Of a stretch of 64,000 nucleotides of DNA, positions 21,801 through 32,597 are shown piece after piece (the stretch's first letter is position 1; every line of letters begins with the position of its first letter). A model generated the notes under the pieces. That model made no database searches and was not told the DNA's origin. It saw only the letters and a list, made by a program, of their open reading frames with translations. Source of the DNA: Mixta hanseatica (lineage in GTDB: Bacteria > Pseudomonadota > Gammaproteobacteria > Enterobacterales > Enterobacteriaceae); NCBI RefSeq assembly GCF_023517775.1, contig NZ_CP082904.1, forward strand, positions 1,612,001 through 1,676,000. The letters are read 5' to 3'. Made by a program: the position numbers and the translations under genes.

Positions 21801-23363
21801 GCGGATTCCGCCGGTATGCTTACCGGAACCAGCGATCTGAACGAAAAACTGCGCCAGCGCCTGGAGCAGGCGGAAGCGGAGCGGGCGCGAGCGCGTGAAC
21901 GTCTGCGCGAGCATCAGGCGCAGCTGACGCAATATTCGCAGGTGCTGGCCTCGTTAAAAAGCGCTTACGACGCCAAACGCGACATGCTGAAAGAACTGCA
22001 GCAAGAGATGCAGGATATCGGCGTACAGGCGGATTCCAGCGCCGAAGAGCGTGCCAGAATTCGTCGTGATGAATTGCATAATGCGCTCAGTCATAACCGC
22101 TCGCGGCGCAACCAGCTGGAAAAACAGCTGACCTTCTGTGAAGCGGAAATGGACGGCCTGCAGAAAAAGCTGCGTCGTCTGGAACGCGATTATCATATCA
22201 GCCGCGAGCAGGTGGTCAGTGCCAAGGCGGGCTGGTGCGCCGTGATGCGTATGGTGAAAGACAACGGCGTGGAGCGACGTCTGCATCGTCGCGAGTTGGC
22301 CTATCTGGGCGGTGATGAGCTACGTTCGATGTCGGATAAGGCGCTGGGCGCGCTGCGTCTGGCGGTCGCCGATAATGAACATCTGCGCGACGTGCTGCGT
22401 CTCTCAGAAGATCCCAAGCGCCCTGAGCGGAAAATTCAGTTCTTTATCGCCGTTTATCAGCATCTACGCGAGCGTATTCGTCAGGATATTATCCGTACCG
22501 ACGATCCGGTTGAAGCCATCGAGCAGATGGAGATTGAGCTTAGCCGCCTGACGGAAGAGCTGACCGCCCGCGAGCAGATGCTGGCTATCAGCTCGCGCAG
22601 CGTGGCGAATATTATTCGTAAGACGATACAGCGCGAGCAGAACCGTATCCGTCAGCTTAACCAGGGGCTGCAGAGCGTGAGCTTTGGTCAGGTGCGCAGC
22701 GTGCGCCTGAATGTTAACGTGCGTGAAAGCCACGCGACGCTGCTGGACGTGCTCTCTGAGCAGCATGAACAGCATCAGGATCTGTTTAACAGTAACCGGC
22801 TTACCTTCTCTGAGGCGCTGGCTAAGCTGTGGCAACGTCTCAATCCGCAGATTGATATGGGGCAGCGCACGGCGCAAACTATCGGTGAAGAGCTGCTGGA
22901 TTACCGTAACTATCTGGAAATGGAAGTTGAGGTAAACCGTGGTTCGGATGGCTGGCTGCGTGCTGAAAGCGGGGCATTGTCAACCGGTGAAGCGATCGGT
23001 ACCGGGATGTCGATTCTGGTGATGGTGGTGCAAAGCTGGGAAGAGGAAGCGCGTCGCCTGCGCGGCAAAGATATCAGCCCGTGTCGCCTGCTGTTCCTGG
23101 ATGAAGCCGCGCGTCTTGATGCTAAATCGATCGCGACGCTGTTTGAGCTTTGCGAACGTCTGGAGATGCAGCTCATCATCGCTGCCCCGGAAAATATCAG
23201 TCCGGAAAAAGGCACCACCTATAAACTGGTCCGTAAGGTGTTCAACAATACGGAGCATGTGCATGTAGTAGGTCTGAGAGGCTTCTCAGCCGATCCGCTG
23301 CCAGGCGCGACCGCATCACGCTCGGAGCAGGACCAGTCGGAGGATGAAAAAACGCAGGTATAA
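18885..23363 (+). CDS. mukB: Chromosome partition protein MukB
   Basis: MukB is the SMC-like ATPase of the MukBEF condensin, organising chromosome arms and aiding segregation with topoisomerase IV. The 1492 residues (1486 in E. coli) show Walker [10 protein letters not shown] at 34-42, two long coiled coils of charged Glu/Arg/Gln-rich heptads either side of a central hinge near 650-780, signature [10 protein letters not shown] near 1364 and Walker [12 protein letters not shown] near 1402. It is the last gene of the operon, followed 35 bases later by a strong hairpin. The full frame is intact. Confidence 0.99.
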   Translation: MIERGKFRSLTLINWNGFFARTFELDNLVTTLSGGNGAGKSTTMAAFITAMIPDLTLLHFRNTTEAGSTSGSRDKGLHGKLRPGVCYSVLDVVNSRHQRVVVGVRLQQVAGRDKKVDIRPFSIHGLPTSLHPTEMLTETVGTRQARVLPLNELKDRVEAMEGVQFKQYNSITDYHSLMFELGIVARRLRSASDRSKFYRLIEASLYGGISSAITRSLRDYLLPENSGVRKAFQDMEAALRENRMTLEAIRVTQSDRDLFKHLISEATNYVAADYMRHANERRIHLDGALALRNELFTSRKQLAAEQYRHVEMARELAEHSAAESDLETDYQAASDHLNLVQTAVRQQEKIERYEADIDELSYRLEEQNEVVAEAREVQEENEARREAAELEVDELKSQLADYQQALDVQQTRAIQYQQALQALQRAQEICRLPELSIDNAESWQETFQAREQEATESLLMLEQKMSVAEAAHSQFEQAFELVCKIAGPVSRSEAWQTGRELLRDAANQRHQAEQLPSLRMRLSEMEQRLREQYEAERLLNEFCKRQGQQYEAHELEALQHELEARIEQLSQSVADAGEQRMLMRQELEQLRERITQLTARAPHWLAAQEILTQLSEQTGQPLENSQQVTEFMQQLLERERETTVERDEVATRKRETEQQIERLSQPGGSEDPRLNALAERFGGVLLSEIYDDVTFEDAPYFSALYGPSRHAIVVPDLSLIHEQLDGLEDCPEDLYLIEGDPQSFDDSVFSTEELEKAVVVKVAERQWRYSRFPKVPLFGRAAREKQLELLHAEREQLAETYATLSFDVQKTQRLHQSFSRFIGSHLAVAFEEDPEAQIRQLSARRGEIERALNAHESENQQQRQQFEQAKEGVAQLNRLLPRVSLLLDETLADRCEELRELMSEAQEAARFVQQHGNHLSRLEPLLSVLQSDPQQHEQLKADYQQALQVQREARQQAFAITEVVQRRAHFSYADSAGMLTGTSDLNEKLRQRLEQAEAERARARERLREHQAQLTQYSQVLASLKSAYDAKRDMLKELQQEMQDIGVQADSSAEERARIRRDELHNALSHNRSRRNQLEKQLTFCEAEMDGLQKKLRRLERDYHISREQVVSAKAGWCAVMRMVKDNGVERRLHRRELAYLGGDELRSMSDKALGALRLAVADNEHLRDVLRLSEDPKRPERKIQFFIAVYQHLRERIRQDIIRTDDPVEAIEQMEIELSRLTEELTAREQMLAISSRSVANIIRKTIQREQNRIRQLNQGLQSVSFGQVRSVRLNVNVRESHATLLDVLSEQHEQHQDLFNSNRLTFSEALAKLWQRLNPQIDMGQRTAQTIGEELLDYRNYLEMEVEVNRGSDGWLRAESGALSTGEAIGTGMSILVMVVQSWEEEARRLRGKDISPCRLLFLDEAARLDAKSIATLFELCERLEMQLIIAAPENISPEKGTTYKLVRKVFNNTEHVHVVGLRGFSADPLPGATASRSEQDQSEDEKTQV

Positions 23364-23398
23364 ATGTAGTAAAACTGTTGCCTCGCGTTTAATCTAAT

Positions 23399-23432
23399 CA
23401 ACGGCATTTGCTCTATGAGACAAATGCCGTTG
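23399..23432 (+). terminator. Terminator after the muk operon
   Basis: A perfect 12-base stem, CAACGGCATTTG (23399-23410) with CAAATGCCGTTG (23421-23432), followed by a short T-rich stretch. It lies within an upstream in-frame extension of ldtD, which argues that ldtD starts further downstream. Confidence 0.8.
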
Positions 23433-23510
23433 TTCGTTTATATACTTATTATAATAATTAACAGTCTTCACGGTTTATTAACCGCGGACCAAAGCAGGCA
23501 GGGGGCAAGG

Positions 23511-25316
23511 ATGTTGCTGGCAAAATATAAAGCAATGCGAAAAACAACGCTGGCTTGGGCAGTTGCAATCAGCCTGATACAGATATCTGGCGCCGGGGCG
23601 GCGATCATTACGGCGGTTCCGGTGGAAAGGGCCAGTGAAACCATGAGCGCGGCCGCAGGACAACAGCAAATGTTGGCCGCACTGCCGCAGGGCGTGAAGC
23701 CTTTCTATACCGGAACGCTGGCCTCACTCTACGCTGCGCGTCAGATGCAGCCTCTCTGGCAGGACAAAGATGCGGTACAGCAATTCCAGCAGCAGCTGGC
23801 CGAAGTAGCAATTTCTGGCGTTCAGCCGCAGTTTACTCAGTGGGTAGAGCAATTAACGGATCCTGAGATCACCGGTATGGCGCGCGATATTGTGTTATCG
23901 GATGCGATGCTGGGTTATCTGCAATTTGTTGCCAACGTGCCGAAGCAGGGCGAAAGCTGGCTCTATAGCCGGGTGCCTTACAAAATGGCGCTGCCGCCGC
24001 TTTCGGTCACTAACCAGTGGCTGGCGGCGGTTGATGCCGGGCATTTGAACAGCTTCGTTAATTCATTAGTGCCGCAGCATCCTCAGTATATCCGCATGCA
24101 CAACGCGCTGAAGCAGCTGCTGGCGGATAATCATCCGTGGCCGCAGCTGAAGGATAAACAGACGCTGCGCCCCGGACAGGTCAGCGATGATGTGCCAGCG
24201 CTAAAAGAGATTTTGCAGCGTACCGGTATGCTGTCGGTTAACGATGCACCCGCGCCCAATGAGGATGCGGTAGCGTCTGACAGCGCTAATCAGAGCGACC
24301 AGCTGGCTACCGTCAGCCCTTCTGCGACCAATGTTGCCGACGTGCCGGCCGCAACGCCGGAAAATCCAGGTAATGTTGCCGCGTCACAGCCGGTCGCCAC
24401 TGAGGCCAATGTTTATGGCCCGGCGCTGATTGAAGCGGTGAAGCGTTTTCAACGCTGGCAGGGTCTGGAAGCTGACGGCGCGATCGGCCCACGCACGCGC
24501 GAATGGTTAAACGTTTCGCCGCAGCTACGCGCCTCGCTGTTGGCGCTGAATATTCAGCGTTTGCGCCTGCTGCCGGATGATATGCGTAATGGCATCATGG
24601 TGAACATCGCCAACTATTCGCTGGTTTATTACGCTGACGGCAACGAAATTTTATCGTCGCGCGTTATTGTCGGCCGTCCCGATCGTAAAACGCCGCTGAT
24701 GCGCAGCGCGTTGAATAATGTGGTGCTGAATCCACCGTGGAATGTGCCCACTACGCTGGTGCGGCAGGATATTATTCCCAAGGTTAAGCGCGATCCCTCT
24801 TACCTGTATCAGCACGGCTATACACTGCTTTCAGGCTGGAGCAACGACGCCGAGGTCATCGATCCCAGCATGATTGACTGGAGCATGGTTTCGGCGGCGA
24901 CCTTCCCGTATCGCATTCGTCAGGCGCCAGGCGCCCATAACTCGCTGGGACGGTTTAAATTCAATATGCCAAGCTCCGATGCAATCTATTTACACGACAC
25001 GCCAAACCATAATCTTTTTCAGAAAGATATTCGAGCGCTAAGTTCAGGTTGCGTGCGGGTAAATAAAGCCTCGGAATTAGCGAATTTACTGTTGCAGGAT
25101 GCCGGCTGGAATAATGCACGTATCTCCAGCAGTTTACAGCAGGGCGATACGCGCTATGTGCCTATTCGTCATCGTGTTCCGGTTAATTTATTCTATCTTA
25201 CCGCCTGGGTAGCTGATGACGGCAAGACACAATTCCGCACAGATATTTACAATTACGACACCACCGCGCAGTCAGGTACGCGCATCCTGACTCAGGCCGG
25301 TCAGCTACTGCTTTAA
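23511..25316 (+). CDS. ldtD: L,D-transpeptidase LdtD
   Basis: LdtD (YcbB) makes 3-3 meso-diaminopimelate crosslinks in peptidoglycan and can confer beta-lactam tolerance. From ATG 23511 ([18 protein letters not shown]) it is 601 residues (615 in E. coli) with a basic start and hydrophobic signal segment ending near an AGAA site. A scaffold domain is followed by an Ala/Asp/Ser-rich linker (about 242-303), a peptidoglycan-binding helix set (about 304-337) and a YkuD catalytic domain with HDTPNHNLF and the nucleophile Cys514 in SSGCVRV. AGGGGGCAAGG precedes the start. An in-frame ATG at 23415 would run through a terminator hairpin, so I rejected it; ATG 23535 is the remaining alternative. Confidence 0.94.
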   Translation: MLLAKYKAMRKTTLAWAVAISLIQISGAGAAIITAVPVERASETMSAAAGQQQMLAALPQGVKPFYTGTLASLYAARQMQPLWQDKDAVQQFQQQLAEVAISGVQPQFTQWVEQLTDPEITGMARDIVLSDAMLGYLQFVANVPKQGESWLYSRVPYKMALPPLSVTNQWLAAVDAGHLNSFVNSLVPQHPQYIRMHNALKQLLADNHPWPQLKDKQTLRPGQVSDDVPALKEILQRTGMLSVNDAPAPNEDAVASDSANQSDQLATVSPSATNVADVPAATPENPGNVAASQPVATEANVYGPALIEAVKRFQRWQGLEADGAIGPRTREWLNVSPQLRASLLALNIQRLRLLPDDMRNGIMVNIANYSLVYYADGNEILSSRVIVGRPDRKTPLMRSALNNVVLNPPWNVPTTLVRQDIIPKVKRDPSYLYQHGYTLLSGWSNDAEVIDPSMIDWSMVSAATFPYRIRQAPGAHNSLGRFKFNMPSSDAIYLHDTPNHNLFQKDIRALSSGCVRVNKASELANLLLQDAGWNNARISSSLQQGDTRYVPIRHRVPVNLFYLTAWVADDGKTQFRTDIYNYDTTAQSGTRILTQAGQLLL

Positions 25317-25339
25317 TTATTGATTCATGACTCTTTTTC

Positions 25340-25367
25340 CCGGCTGTCTGTTCTTTCAGGCAGCCGG
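25340..25367 (+). terminator. Probable terminator after ldtD
   Basis: CCGGCTGTCTG (25340-25350) pairs with CAGGCAGCCGG (25357-25367) with one G-U pair and a TTCTTT loop. The trailing T run is short. Confidence 0.6.
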
Positions 25368-25501
25368 CTTATGAGTGGTATTTACGTTTATCCTCACATT
25401 ACTGCCGTTTACTACCTTGACGTCATTCGAAGTGGCAGTTAAGGTGCGGACTTGTGTACTTTTTGCACGGTTCGCTTTCTTTTTTCAGGTAAACGCAATT
25501 T

Positions 25502-26056
25502 ATGGCTAATTTTGATTCACAACGTCGTAAGCTGCTGGTTTTTGGTGGTGCGGCAGCAGGGCTTGCGCTGCTTCCAGGCTCAGCTCTTGCCTCAGTTTCG
25601 ACTTCTCGTCCTCGTATTCTTACGCTTAATAATCTTCATACCGGTGAAACACTAAAAACCGAGTTTTTTAATGGGACAAGTTACGATCCGGATGAGCTGG
25701 CGCGGCTGAATCATTTTTTCCGCGATTATCGGGCTAATAAAATTAAAAGTATCGATCCAACGTTATTTGATCAACTTTATCGCTTACAGGCGATGCTGGA
25801 GAATCGTAAACCAATCCAGCTCATTTCTGGCTATCGCTCATTGGCCACCAATAATATGCTGCGCGGAAAAAGTAAAAGCAGCGGCGTGGCGAAACATAGC
25901 TACCATACACTTGGGCAGGCGATGGATTTCCATATCGAAGGTATTTCTCTGAGTAATATTCGCAAAGCGGCGCTAAAAATGCGCGCGGGTGGTGTAGGAT
26001 ATTATCCACGTAGTAACTTTGTACATATCGATACCGGGCCGGTGCGCCACTGGTAA
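25502..26056 (+). CDS. mepK: Murein DD-endopeptidase MepK
   Basis: MepK (YcbK) is a periplasmic zinc endopeptidase that cleaves peptidoglycan crosslinks, preferring 3-3 bonds in E. coli, so it complements the LdtD activity encoded next door. The 184 residues (182 in E. coli) begin with a twin-arginine-like signal: two arginine/lysine residues (RRK near 8-10) before a hydrophobic stretch ending in ALA. The peptidase M15 family metal ligands appear in [29 protein letters not shown] and [10 protein letters not shown]. ycbL starts 40 bases downstream, so they are likely cotranscribed. Confidence 0.96.
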   Translation: MANFDSQRRKLLVFGGAAAGLALLPGSALASVSTSRPRILTLNNLHTGETLKTEFFNGTSYDPDELARLNHFFRDYRANKIKSIDPTLFDQLYRLQAMLENRKPIQLISGYRSLATNNMLRGKSKSSGVAKHSYHTLGQAMDFHIEGISLSNIRKAALKMRAGGVGYYPRSNFVHIDTGPVRHW

Positions 26057-26096
26057 TGCAGAGAATGCCCGCCGGCTGAGCGGGTCATGGAGCTTT

Positions 26097-26726
26097 ATGG
26101 ATTATCATATTATTCCCGTCACGGCGTTCGCGCAGAACTGCTCGTTGATTTGGTGCAGCGAAACGCGTGAGGCCGCGCTGGTCGATCCCGGCGGCGATGC
26201 GGAACTGATTAAACAGCAGGTTGAAGCGCAAAACGTTAAGATAAGCGCAATACTGCTGACCCACGGTCATCTTGATCATGTGGGTGCCGCCGCCGAGCTG
26301 GCCGCCTATTATGGCGTAGAGATTATCGGGCCGCAAAAACAGGATGCCTTCTGGCTGGAAGCGCTACCTACGCAAAGCCAAATGTTTGGCCTGGCGGAAT
26401 GCGCGCCGTTAACGCCCGATCGCTGGCTGGAAGAGGGTGAAACGGTAAAAGTCGGTAAGGCAACGCTGGAAGTTTTGCACTGCCCTGGTCATACGCCGGG
26501 ACATATTGTCTTTTACCATCGCGACGGGCGCTTATTAATTTCCGGCGACGTGATATTTAATGGTGGCGTCGGACGTACCGACTTTCCGCAGGGAAGCCAT
26601 CAGGCGCTGATTGATTCCATTAAAAATAAGCTGCTGCCGCTTGGCGATAATATTACCTTTATTCCCGGTCATGGGCCAATATCCACCCTGGGCCGTGAAC
26701 GCATCAGTAATCCTTTTTTAATCTGA
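26097..26726 (+). CDS. ycbL: YcbL, glyoxalase II-like metallo-hydrolase
   Basis: A 209-residue metallo-beta-lactamase-fold protein (215 in E. coli). The start [16 protein letters not shown] at 26097 has GGAG eight bases ahead; the longer frame from 26019 overlaps mepK and is rejected. The metal-binding [10 protein letters not shown] motif is at about 55-64, followed by CPGHTPGH and SGDVIF, the remaining ligands. Salmonella YcbL has glyoxalase II activity on S-lactoylglutathione; the physiological substrate is less certain. Confidence 0.94.
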   Translation: MDYHIIPVTAFAQNCSLIWCSETREAALVDPGGDAELIKQQVEAQNVKISAILLTHGHLDHVGAAAELAAYYGVEIIGPQKQDAFWLEALPTQSQMFGLAECAPLTPDRWLEEGETVKVGKATLEVLHCPGHTPGHIVFYHRDGRLLISGDVIFNGGVGRTDFPQGSHQALIDSIKNKLLPLGDNITFIPGHGPISTLGRERISNPFLI

Positions 26727-26734
26727 GCAGTAAA

Positions 26735-26764
26735 TAAAAAATGGGCCAGCGGGCCCATTTTTTT
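26735..26764. terminator. Bidirectional terminator between ycbL and aspC
   Basis: An A-rich/T-rich flanked hairpin (AAAAAATGGGCC with GGCCCATTTTTT) sits between the convergent genes. Both strands end in T runs, so it can serve ycbL and aspC. Confidence 0.9.
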
Positions 26765-26774
26765 GCCTTTGGAT

Positions 26775-27965
26775 TTATAGCACGGCGACAATGGCTTCGC
26801 ACAGCGCGGCCATATTATCTGGCGTCATGCCTGCTACGTTAACTCGACCTGAATTCACCGCATACACGCCAAACTCTTCACGCAGACGAATAACCTGATC
26901 TTTATTCAGCCCGCTGAAAGAGAACATGCCGTTCTGACGAATAATAAAACTGAAGTCGCGGTTAGCGCCTTTTTCCTGCAGCGTATTAACGAAAAGCTGG
27001 CGCATGCGATGAATGCGCTGACGCATATCCGTTAACTCCTGCTCCCAGATAGCGCGCAGCGCGTCGTTACCCAGAATAGTCGCCACTACGGCAGCACCGT
27101 GCGCCGGCGGATTAGAGTAGTTCGCACGGATGGTATATTTGACCTGGCTGAACGCGGTATCGGCTACGCCTGCCTCTGCGGCTACCAGCGTAAAGGCGCC
27201 CACACGCTCGTTATAAAGGCCAAAGTTTTTCGAGTATGAGCTGGCAACAATCAGCTCCTGGTGGCTGGCAGCAAAAATCCGCAGCCCTTCAGCATCTTCT
27301 TCCAGACCACGTGCGAAGCCCTGGTAGGCAAAATCAAACAGCGGCAGCCAGCCGCTTGCCTTAGAGAGTTCCGCCAGCTGAGACCACTGCTCTGCGGTAG
27401 GATCGATTCCGGTTGGGTTATGGCAGCAGCCGTGGAATAACACGACGTCGCCAGCTTTGGCGCCGCGCAGGCTGGCCAGCATTGCGTCAAAATCGAGCTG
27501 ATGGTTTTCAGCATCGTAATAATCATATTCGCAGACTTCGAGGCCGGCAGAATTAAAGACGTTTTTGTGGTTTGGCCAGCTGGGGTTGCTGATCCAGACG
27601 CGCTTAGCGCCGGTTTGCGTCGCCAGAAAATCAGCGGCCACGCGCAGGGCGCCGGTTCCGCCAGGGGTTTGCGCGGTGCGGGCGCGTTTTGCGCTAATAA
27701 TCGCGCTATCCTGACCAAATAGCAGCGCCTGGGTGCAGCGGGCAAAGTCAGCCAGGCCATCAATGCTGAGATAATTTTTTGTGGTTTCGTTTTCCAGCAG
27801 ATACTGCTCGGCTTTCTTTACGCTGGTTAATACTGGCGTTTGTCCGGTTTCATCTTTATAGACGCCGATGCCAAGGTTGATTTTATTCGGGCGGTCATCG
27901 TTGCGGAAAAGATCGGCTAAACCAAGAATAGGATCGGCGGGTGCAGCAGTGATATTTTCAAACAT
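26775..27965 (-). CDS. aspC: Aspartate aminotransferase AspC
   Basis: AspC interconverts aspartate and 2-oxoglutarate with oxaloacetate and glutamate, and also accepts aromatic substrates. The 396 residues equal E. coli. The PLP-binding lysine is Lys246 in [15 protein letters not shown], and [13 protein letters not shown] and the arginine of the C-terminal substrate region are conserved. It lies downstream of ompF on the same strand with a terminator between. Confidence 0.98.
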   Translation of the reverse strand: MFENITAAPADPILGLADLFRNDDRPNKINLGIGVYKDETGQTPVLTSVKKAEQYLLENETTKNYLSIDGLADFARCTQALLFGQDSAIISAKRARTAQTPGGTGALRVAADFLATQTGAKRVWISNPSWPNHKNVFNSAGLEVCEYDYYDAENHQLDFDAMLASLRGAKAGDVVLFHGCCHNPTGIDPTAEQWSQLAELSKASGWLPLFDFAYQGFARGLEEDAEGLRIFAASHQELIVASSYSKNFGLYNERVGAFTLVAAEAGVADTAFSQVKYTIRANYSNPPAHGAAVVATILGNDALRAIWEQELTDMRQRIHRMRQLFVNTLQEKGANRDFSFIIRQNGMFSFSGLNKDQVIRLREEFGVYAVNSGRVNVAGMTPDNMAALCEAIVAVL

Positions 27966-28086
27966 GTGAGAGGTCCGTAAGCTTCAAGAAAAGCGAAATG
28001 AAGCCTCAGGTTAACGCCAGAAAGTGGAAATGCCAACCGTTTGCGAGAAAAAGAATCGTGAATAAAAATGCGGGAACAGGGCAAAT

Positions 28087-28113
28087 AAAAACGGGGCATA
28101 AAGCCCCGTTTTT
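28087..28113 (-). terminator. Terminator after ompF
   Basis: AAAAACGGGGC-ATAAA-GCCCCGTTTTT, about 38 bases past the ompF stop on the minus strand, ending in a T run when read from ompF. Confidence 0.9.
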
Positions 28114-28150
28114 GAACCTTAAGAACGTAACGTTCTGCGACAGGCTGAAC

Positions 28151-29242
28151 TTAGAACTGGTAAACCAGGCCTACTGCTACGGTGTCGCCAGAGCCGATTC
28201 CCAGCTCATTGTCGTCATCAATCTGGTTAATGATGTAGTCAACGTAGGTAGACATGTTTTTGTTGAAGTAGTAGGTTGCGCCCACTTCAAAGTATTTAAC
28301 CAGGTCAACGTCGCCAACGCCTTCAATGTCTTTGCCTTTAGTCTGCACATAGGCGATAGACGGACGCAGACCAAAATCAAACTGATACTGTGCAACCAGT
28401 TCGATATCCTGAGTTTTATTTGCGAAGCCAGATACGTCGCCGACGCCAGCAATGGTGCCAGAGATACGGGTAGCGTTACGGCCTTCACCATAGCTTGCAG
28501 CCAGGTAGACATTGTTCGCGTCATATTTCAGCGCGGTGCCCCAGAACTCTGCACGGTCGCCGCGACCCAGATCAGCAACAGTATTCTGGTCATTAGTGCG
28601 ATCCTGAGAACTATAAGAGCCTACAATGCCAACACCGATCGGTGAAACATAAGAGGTTGAGAAGCCGTAGCCGTCGCCGTTAGAGCGCTGCAGCTCGTCA
28701 CGCTCGTTTTTGCCCTGATACTGAACTGCGAAGTCCCAGCCATCAACCAGACCAAAGAAATTGCTGTTACGGTAAGTCGCCACGCCGCCGGTACGGCTGG
28801 TCATGGTGTCAGACTGAGCGAAGTCACCGCCGAATTCAGGCAGGACGTCGGTCCATGCCAGAGCATCATAAGCGATGCCGTAGTTACGGCCGTAATCGAA
28901 AGAGCCATAGTTGCCGAATTTCAGACCAGCAAAGCCCAGACGGGTTTTGTTACCTTCCTGAGCATCTTCGCCTTCAGAGTTGTTGGCGCTGAATTCATAT
29001 TCCCATTGACCGAAACCGGTCATCATGTCGTTAATCTGGGTTTCGCCTTTGAAGCCCAGGCGAATATAAGATTGATCGCCATCGCCGGCATAGCCGTCGT
29101 CATCAGAGAAGTAGTGCAGACCAACCGCTTTGCCGTACAGATCCAGCTTGTTACCATCTTTATTATAAACTTCTGCTGCATTGGCTGCTCCGGCAGCTAA
29201 CAGAGCAGGAATAACCACTGCCAGAATATTGCGCTTCATCAT
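28151..29242 (-). CDS. ompF: General porin OmpF
   Basis: OmpF is a trimeric 16-strand beta-barrel porin for small hydrophilic solutes in the outer membrane. The 363 residues (362 in E. coli) start [14 protein letters not shown] with a 22-residue signal peptide cut after AANA, giving mature [10 protein letters not shown]. The constriction-loop motif LPEFGGD and the terminal phenylalanine (VAVGLVYQF) needed for outer membrane assembly are present. Its position between aspC and asnS and its upstream region match ompF rather than ompC or phoE. GAGGGTAAT lies before the start. Confidence 0.97.
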   Translation of the reverse strand: MMKRNILAVVIPALLAAGAANAAEVYNKDGNKLDLYGKAVGLHYFSDDDGYAGDGDQSYIRLGFKGETQINDMMTGFGQWEYEFSANNSEGEDAQEGNKTRLGFAGLKFGNYGSFDYGRNYGIAYDALAWTDVLPEFGGDFAQSDTMTSRTGGVATYRNSNFFGLVDGWDFAVQYQGKNERDELQRSNGDGYGFSTSYVSPIGVGIVGSYSSQDRTNDQNTVADLGRGDRAEFWGTALKYDANNVYLAASYGEGRNATRISGTIAGVGDVSGFANKTQDIELVAQYQFDFGLRPSIAYVQTKGKDIEGVGDVDLVKYFEVGATYYFNKNMSTYVDYIINQIDDDNELGIGSGDTVAVGLVYQF

Positions 29243-29361
29243 TTCTTATTACCCTCATTGGAGTTATTTGGACACCTGCCACTGCCGTCAAGATTTCTTT
29301 ACAAAGGCTTGATCAGAGTTTGGTGTCTTCCTGTGTCTGCAGGCATCTTTCCATTCGCCGC
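29243..29361 (-). promoter_or_regulatory. ompF leader with conserved MicF-pairing stretch
   Basis: The roughly 118-base untranslated leader keeps blocks such as GAATGGAAAGATGCCTGCAG, GACGGCAGTGGCAGGTGTC and ATGAGGGTAATAA found in E. coli ompF. The last of these surrounds the ribosome-binding site that the MicF RNA pairs with in E. coli. Regulation by a MicF homologue is inferred; no micF gene is in this window. Confidence 0.75.
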
Positions 29362-29367
29362 CAGGTA

Positions 29368-29441
29368 ATTCTACCCCGAAAATGCTACTAAACCCTAATA
29401 GTAGTTTCATAAAGAAAATATGTATTACAAAATGTAAAAAT
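29368..29441 (-). promoter_or_regulatory. ompF promoter with three OmpR boxes
   Basis: Reading the minus strand, three tandem about 20-base elements resemble E. coli F1, F2 and F3: TTTACATTTTGTAATACATA, TTTTCTTTATGAAACTAC and TTAGGGTTTAGTAGCATTTT. They lead to a -10 TAGAAT at 29373-29368. The spacing matches E. coli ompF, where phosphorylated OmpR binds cooperatively. Confidence 0.8.
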
Positions 29442-29477
29442 AAGGGAACTTTGTGAGACAACTCAAAATTTACAAAA

Positions 29478-29506
29478 ATAAAAAAAGGCTGACAGAGTCA
29501 GCCTTT
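29478..29506 (-). terminator. Terminator after asnS
   Basis: AAAGGCTGAC (29484-29493) and GTCAGCCTTT (29497-29506) form a 10-base stem with an AGA loop. Read from asnS it ends in a T run, and it insulates asnS from the ompF control region. Confidence 0.92.
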
Positions 29507-29542
29507 GTATATATATGAATTTCTTATATTTAATGCCAGATA

Positions 29543-30943
29543 TTAGAAACTGGCGTTACGCGGGGTACGTGGAAAAGGTATAACGTCCCTTACATTTTGT
29601 ACGCCAGTGACATAAGCGATCAAACGTTCGAAGCCTAAACCAAAACCAGAGTGGGGCACGGTGCCGTAACGGCGCAGGTCGCGATACCACCAGTAGTCTT
29701 CTTTATTCAGGCCCATTTCATTGAGACGCTGGTCCAGGACGTCCAGGCGTTCTTCACGCTGGGAGCCACCGATAATTTCACCAATCCCCGGCGCCAGCAC
29801 GTCCATCGCCGCCACGGTTTTACCATCTTCATTAAGGCGCATATAAAAAGCCTTAATGTCTTTGGGATAGTTTTTCACCACCACCGGTGCCTGGAAGTGT
29901 TTTTCCGCCAGGTAACGCTCATGCTCGGAGGAGAGGTCAATACCCCATTCAACCGGGTTCTCAAATGTCTGGCCGCTGGCTAACAGAATATCGATCGCAT
30001 CGGTGTAATCGACACGAGCAAAATCCGCCGTGACGAATTTTTCCAGACGGCTAACGGCTTCTTTATCCACGCGCTCGGCAAAGAACGCCATATCATCTGC
30101 GCGCTCGCTTAATACCGCTTTAAAGACATACTTCAGCATCGCTTCCGCCAGGTCCGCCGCATCATCCAGCGAAGCAAAGGCAATTTCCGGCTCCAGCATC
30201 CAGAATTCCGCCAGGTGGCGGCTGGTGTTAGAGTTTTCAGCACGGAAGGTAGGGCCGAAGGTATAAATTTTGGAGAGGGCGCAGGCGTAGGTTTCGCCAT
30301 TCAGCTGACCGGAAACCGTCAGGAACGCTTCTTTACCAAAGAAATCTTCATTGAAATCGACTTTGCCCTGCGCGTTACGCGGCAGGTTCTCTAAATCCAG
30401 CGTGGAGACGCGGAACATCTCACCGGCGCCTTCGGTATCGGACGCGGTGATCAGCGGCGTGGAAACCCAGAAATAGCCATTTTCATGGAAAAAGCGGTGC
30501 AGCGCCTGAGCCAGCGTATGGCGCACGCGCGCCACGGCGCCAATCAGATTGGTACGCGGACGCAGGTGAGCGACTTCACGCAGATACTCAATGCTGTGGC
30601 GTTTTGCCGCCATCGGATAGGTATCCGGATCGTCTACCCAACCCACTACCTCAACGGCCGTCGCCTGAATCTCAAAACTCTGTCCCTGGCCCGGAGATTC
30701 AACTACGTTGCCCGTGACGATAACGGAACAACCGGTCGTTAAACGCAGCACTTCGCTCTGGTAATTAGGCAGAGAATTATTGACGACAGCCTGAACGGGA
30801 TTAAAGCAGGAGCCGTCATACACGGCGACAAAGGAAATACCGGCTTTTGAATCTCTTCGGGTACGTACCCAACCGCGCACGGTGACTTCTTCGCCAACCG
30901 CAACCTGGCCGAGCAGTACGTCCGCTACAGGCACTACGCTCAT
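29543..30943 (-). CDS. asnS: Asparaginyl-tRNA synthetase
   Basis: AsnS charges tRNA-Asn with asparagine in the cytoplasm. The 466 residues match E. coli and show an N-terminal OB-fold anticodon-binding domain ([20 protein letters not shown]) and a class II catalytic core with motif 2 around [21 protein letters not shown] and motif 3 [20 protein letters not shown] precedes the ATG. It stands alone between pncB and ompF. Confidence 0.98.
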   Translation of the reverse strand: MSVVPVADVLLGQVAVGEEVTVRGWVRTRRDSKAGISFVAVYDGSCFNPVQAVVNNSLPNYQSEVLRLTTGCSVIVTGNVVESPGQGQSFEIQATAVEVVGWVDDPDTYPMAAKRHSIEYLREVAHLRPRTNLIGAVARVRHTLAQALHRFFHENGYFWVSTPLITASDTEGAGEMFRVSTLDLENLPRNAQGKVDFNEDFFGKEAFLTVSGQLNGETYACALSKIYTFGPTFRAENSNTSRHLAEFWMLEPEIAFASLDDAADLAEAMLKYVFKAVLSERADDMAFFAERVDKEAVSRLEKFVTADFARVDYTDAIDILLASGQTFENPVEWGIDLSSEHERYLAEKHFQAPVVVKNYPKDIKAFYMRLNEDGKTVAAMDVLAPGIGEIIGGSQREERLDVLDQRLNEMGLNKEDYWWYRDLRRYGTVPHSGFGLGFERLIAYVTGVQNVRDVIPFPRTPRNASF

Positions 30944-31139
30944 AAAGTTCTCTCTTTATTAGTTCGAAAATAAACAGGTTAACCCCGAATTTAGGGCTAA
31001 TCTATGTTACTTGCCGTCCGGCAGGACACAAGCAGAATTCACCGTCGGGCAACAGTTTTCTTTTTATTTCGCGAATTAATCAAGATAAGCAGGGAAAACG
31101 CTCGTCAGCGCGCTGAAAAATCGCGCTGACGATTGGCCG

Positions 31140-32345
31140 TTAGCTGGCTTTTTTCACTAACGGGAGATCGAAGGCTTTACGTAGCGCGCGAACAAAGGCT
31201 TTATCCTGGCAGATAGTTTTGCCCGGGCTGTCCGAGAGTTTGGCGACCGGCTTCCCGTTGCACTCCACCAGCTTAATCACAATATTAAGCGGCTTAACGC
31301 CCGGGATATCGCAGGTCAGGCGAGTGCCGATGCCGAAAACCACGTTGGTGCGCTGGCCAAAGTGGCGATAAAGATCCAATGCCTTGTTGAAATCGAGGTT
31401 ATCGGAAAATACCAGCGTTTTGGTCTGCGGATCGATCTCTAACTTTTGATAATGCGCCAGCGCTTTTTCACCCCATTCCACCGGATCGCCCGAGTCATGG
31501 CGCAGTCCCTGGTAGCGGTTGGCGAAGCCAGGCCCGAAATCACGCAGAAAAGCGTCCATGGTGATGCAATCCGTCAGGGCAATGCCCAGCCGATCGTCAT
31601 ACTCATCCAGCCAGGCCTGCAGCGCCGCGCGTTGGCTATTGGCCAGCACCGGGCTGATTTGCTGATGCGCTTGAAACCACTCATGCGCCTGGGTGCCGAC
31701 CGGCGTGATGCCCAGCTGACGGGCCACATCATAGTTGCTGGAGCCGACCAGCCAGGGGAAATCCTGCTGAAGCGCGCTGACGATCGCCAACTGCACATCG
31801 CGCGAAAAGCGGCGGCGGGTGCCAAAATCCATCAGGCGGAAGCGCGACATATCAAGATCCTGCGTCAGCTGCTTAAAGTCGCTGATTTTTTCCTGCAGGC
31901 GTTCCACAGCCATTTCCGGCGTCGCCTGCGGTGAACGGTGGCGATGAACCACTTCGCTAATCAACGCCAGCAGTGGAACTTCCCACATAATGACTTCGCG
32001 CCACGGCCCGCTGATGCGAATATCCAGCTTACCCGCATGGTTGCGCACTTTCACCTGCTCCGGGTTATAACGGAACGCTTTCAGCCACGCCAGGTAGTCA
32101 GGTTTAAAAAAAGGCAGACCGGCAAGCCAGGCCGACTCCTCATCCGTCATTGCCAGCTGGCTCATCAGCGCGATCTGGGACTTGATTTCATCAGCATAGA
32201 TACCTAACAGATCGTCGCCCCGGCAACGGAACTCTGCGGTAACGGTCACGTCATGATAGCGATGAAACACAGCCTGTTGCATATGCAGCTTGTAGGCATC
32301 GGTATCAAGCATCGTGGTTAAAATCGGGGAAGCGTATCGTGTCAT
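31140..32345 (-). CDS. pncB: Nicotinate phosphoribosyltransferase PncB
   Basis: PncB joins nicotinate and PRPP, driven by ATP, to form nicotinate mononucleotide in NAD salvage. From ATG 32345 ([20 protein letters not shown]) it has 401 residues (400 in E. coli); an upstream in-frame start at 32402 adds non-family residues. The regulatory histidine that is phosphorylated lies in [15 protein letters not shown], which is intact. In enterics it is repressed by NadR; two copies of TGTAAACAGG lie upstream. Confidence 0.97.
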   Translation of the reverse strand: MTRYASPILTTMLDTDAYKLHMQQAVFHRYHDVTVTAEFRCRGDDLLGIYADEIKSQIALMSQLAMTDEESAWLAGLPFFKPDYLAWLKAFRYNPEQVKVRNHAGKLDIRISGPWREVIMWEVPLLALISEVVHRHRSPQATPEMAVERLQEKISDFKQLTQDLDMSRFRLMDFGTRRRFSRDVQLAIVSALQQDFPWLVGSSNYDVARQLGITPVGTQAHEWFQAHQQISPVLANSQRAALQAWLDEYDDRLGIALTDCITMDAFLRDFGPGFANRYQGLRHDSGDPVEWGEKALAHYQKLEIDPQTKTLVFSDNLDFNKALDLYRHFGQRTNVVFGIGTRLTCDIPGVKPLNIVIKLVECNGKPVAKLSDSPGKTICQDKAFVRALRKAFDLPLVKKAS

Positions 32346-32597
32346 GGTGCGTTTCAGCATCCTCTTGCGCGGGGCGTTTCCGTAGGTGTAAACAGGTCGC
32401 AAAGATAAAAAGTATAACCTGCCAGCAGATTAATAGAAGCCAATCACAGCATAAAATCGGGTGAGAGGTCGAGGAGAAACGTGCCATTGTAAACAGGATG
32501 TAGCATTAACTGCGAAAAGCGGGGTTTCAACATGGCAAGCCGGACGCAACCGGAATAGACTTAGCGGGTTAAACCATTGTTGATACGAGAAGAGTTT

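Noticed and set aside
28151..28645. Plus-strand frame opposite ompF
   Set aside because: It overlaps a well-conserved porin gene and has no signal peptide or domain of its own.
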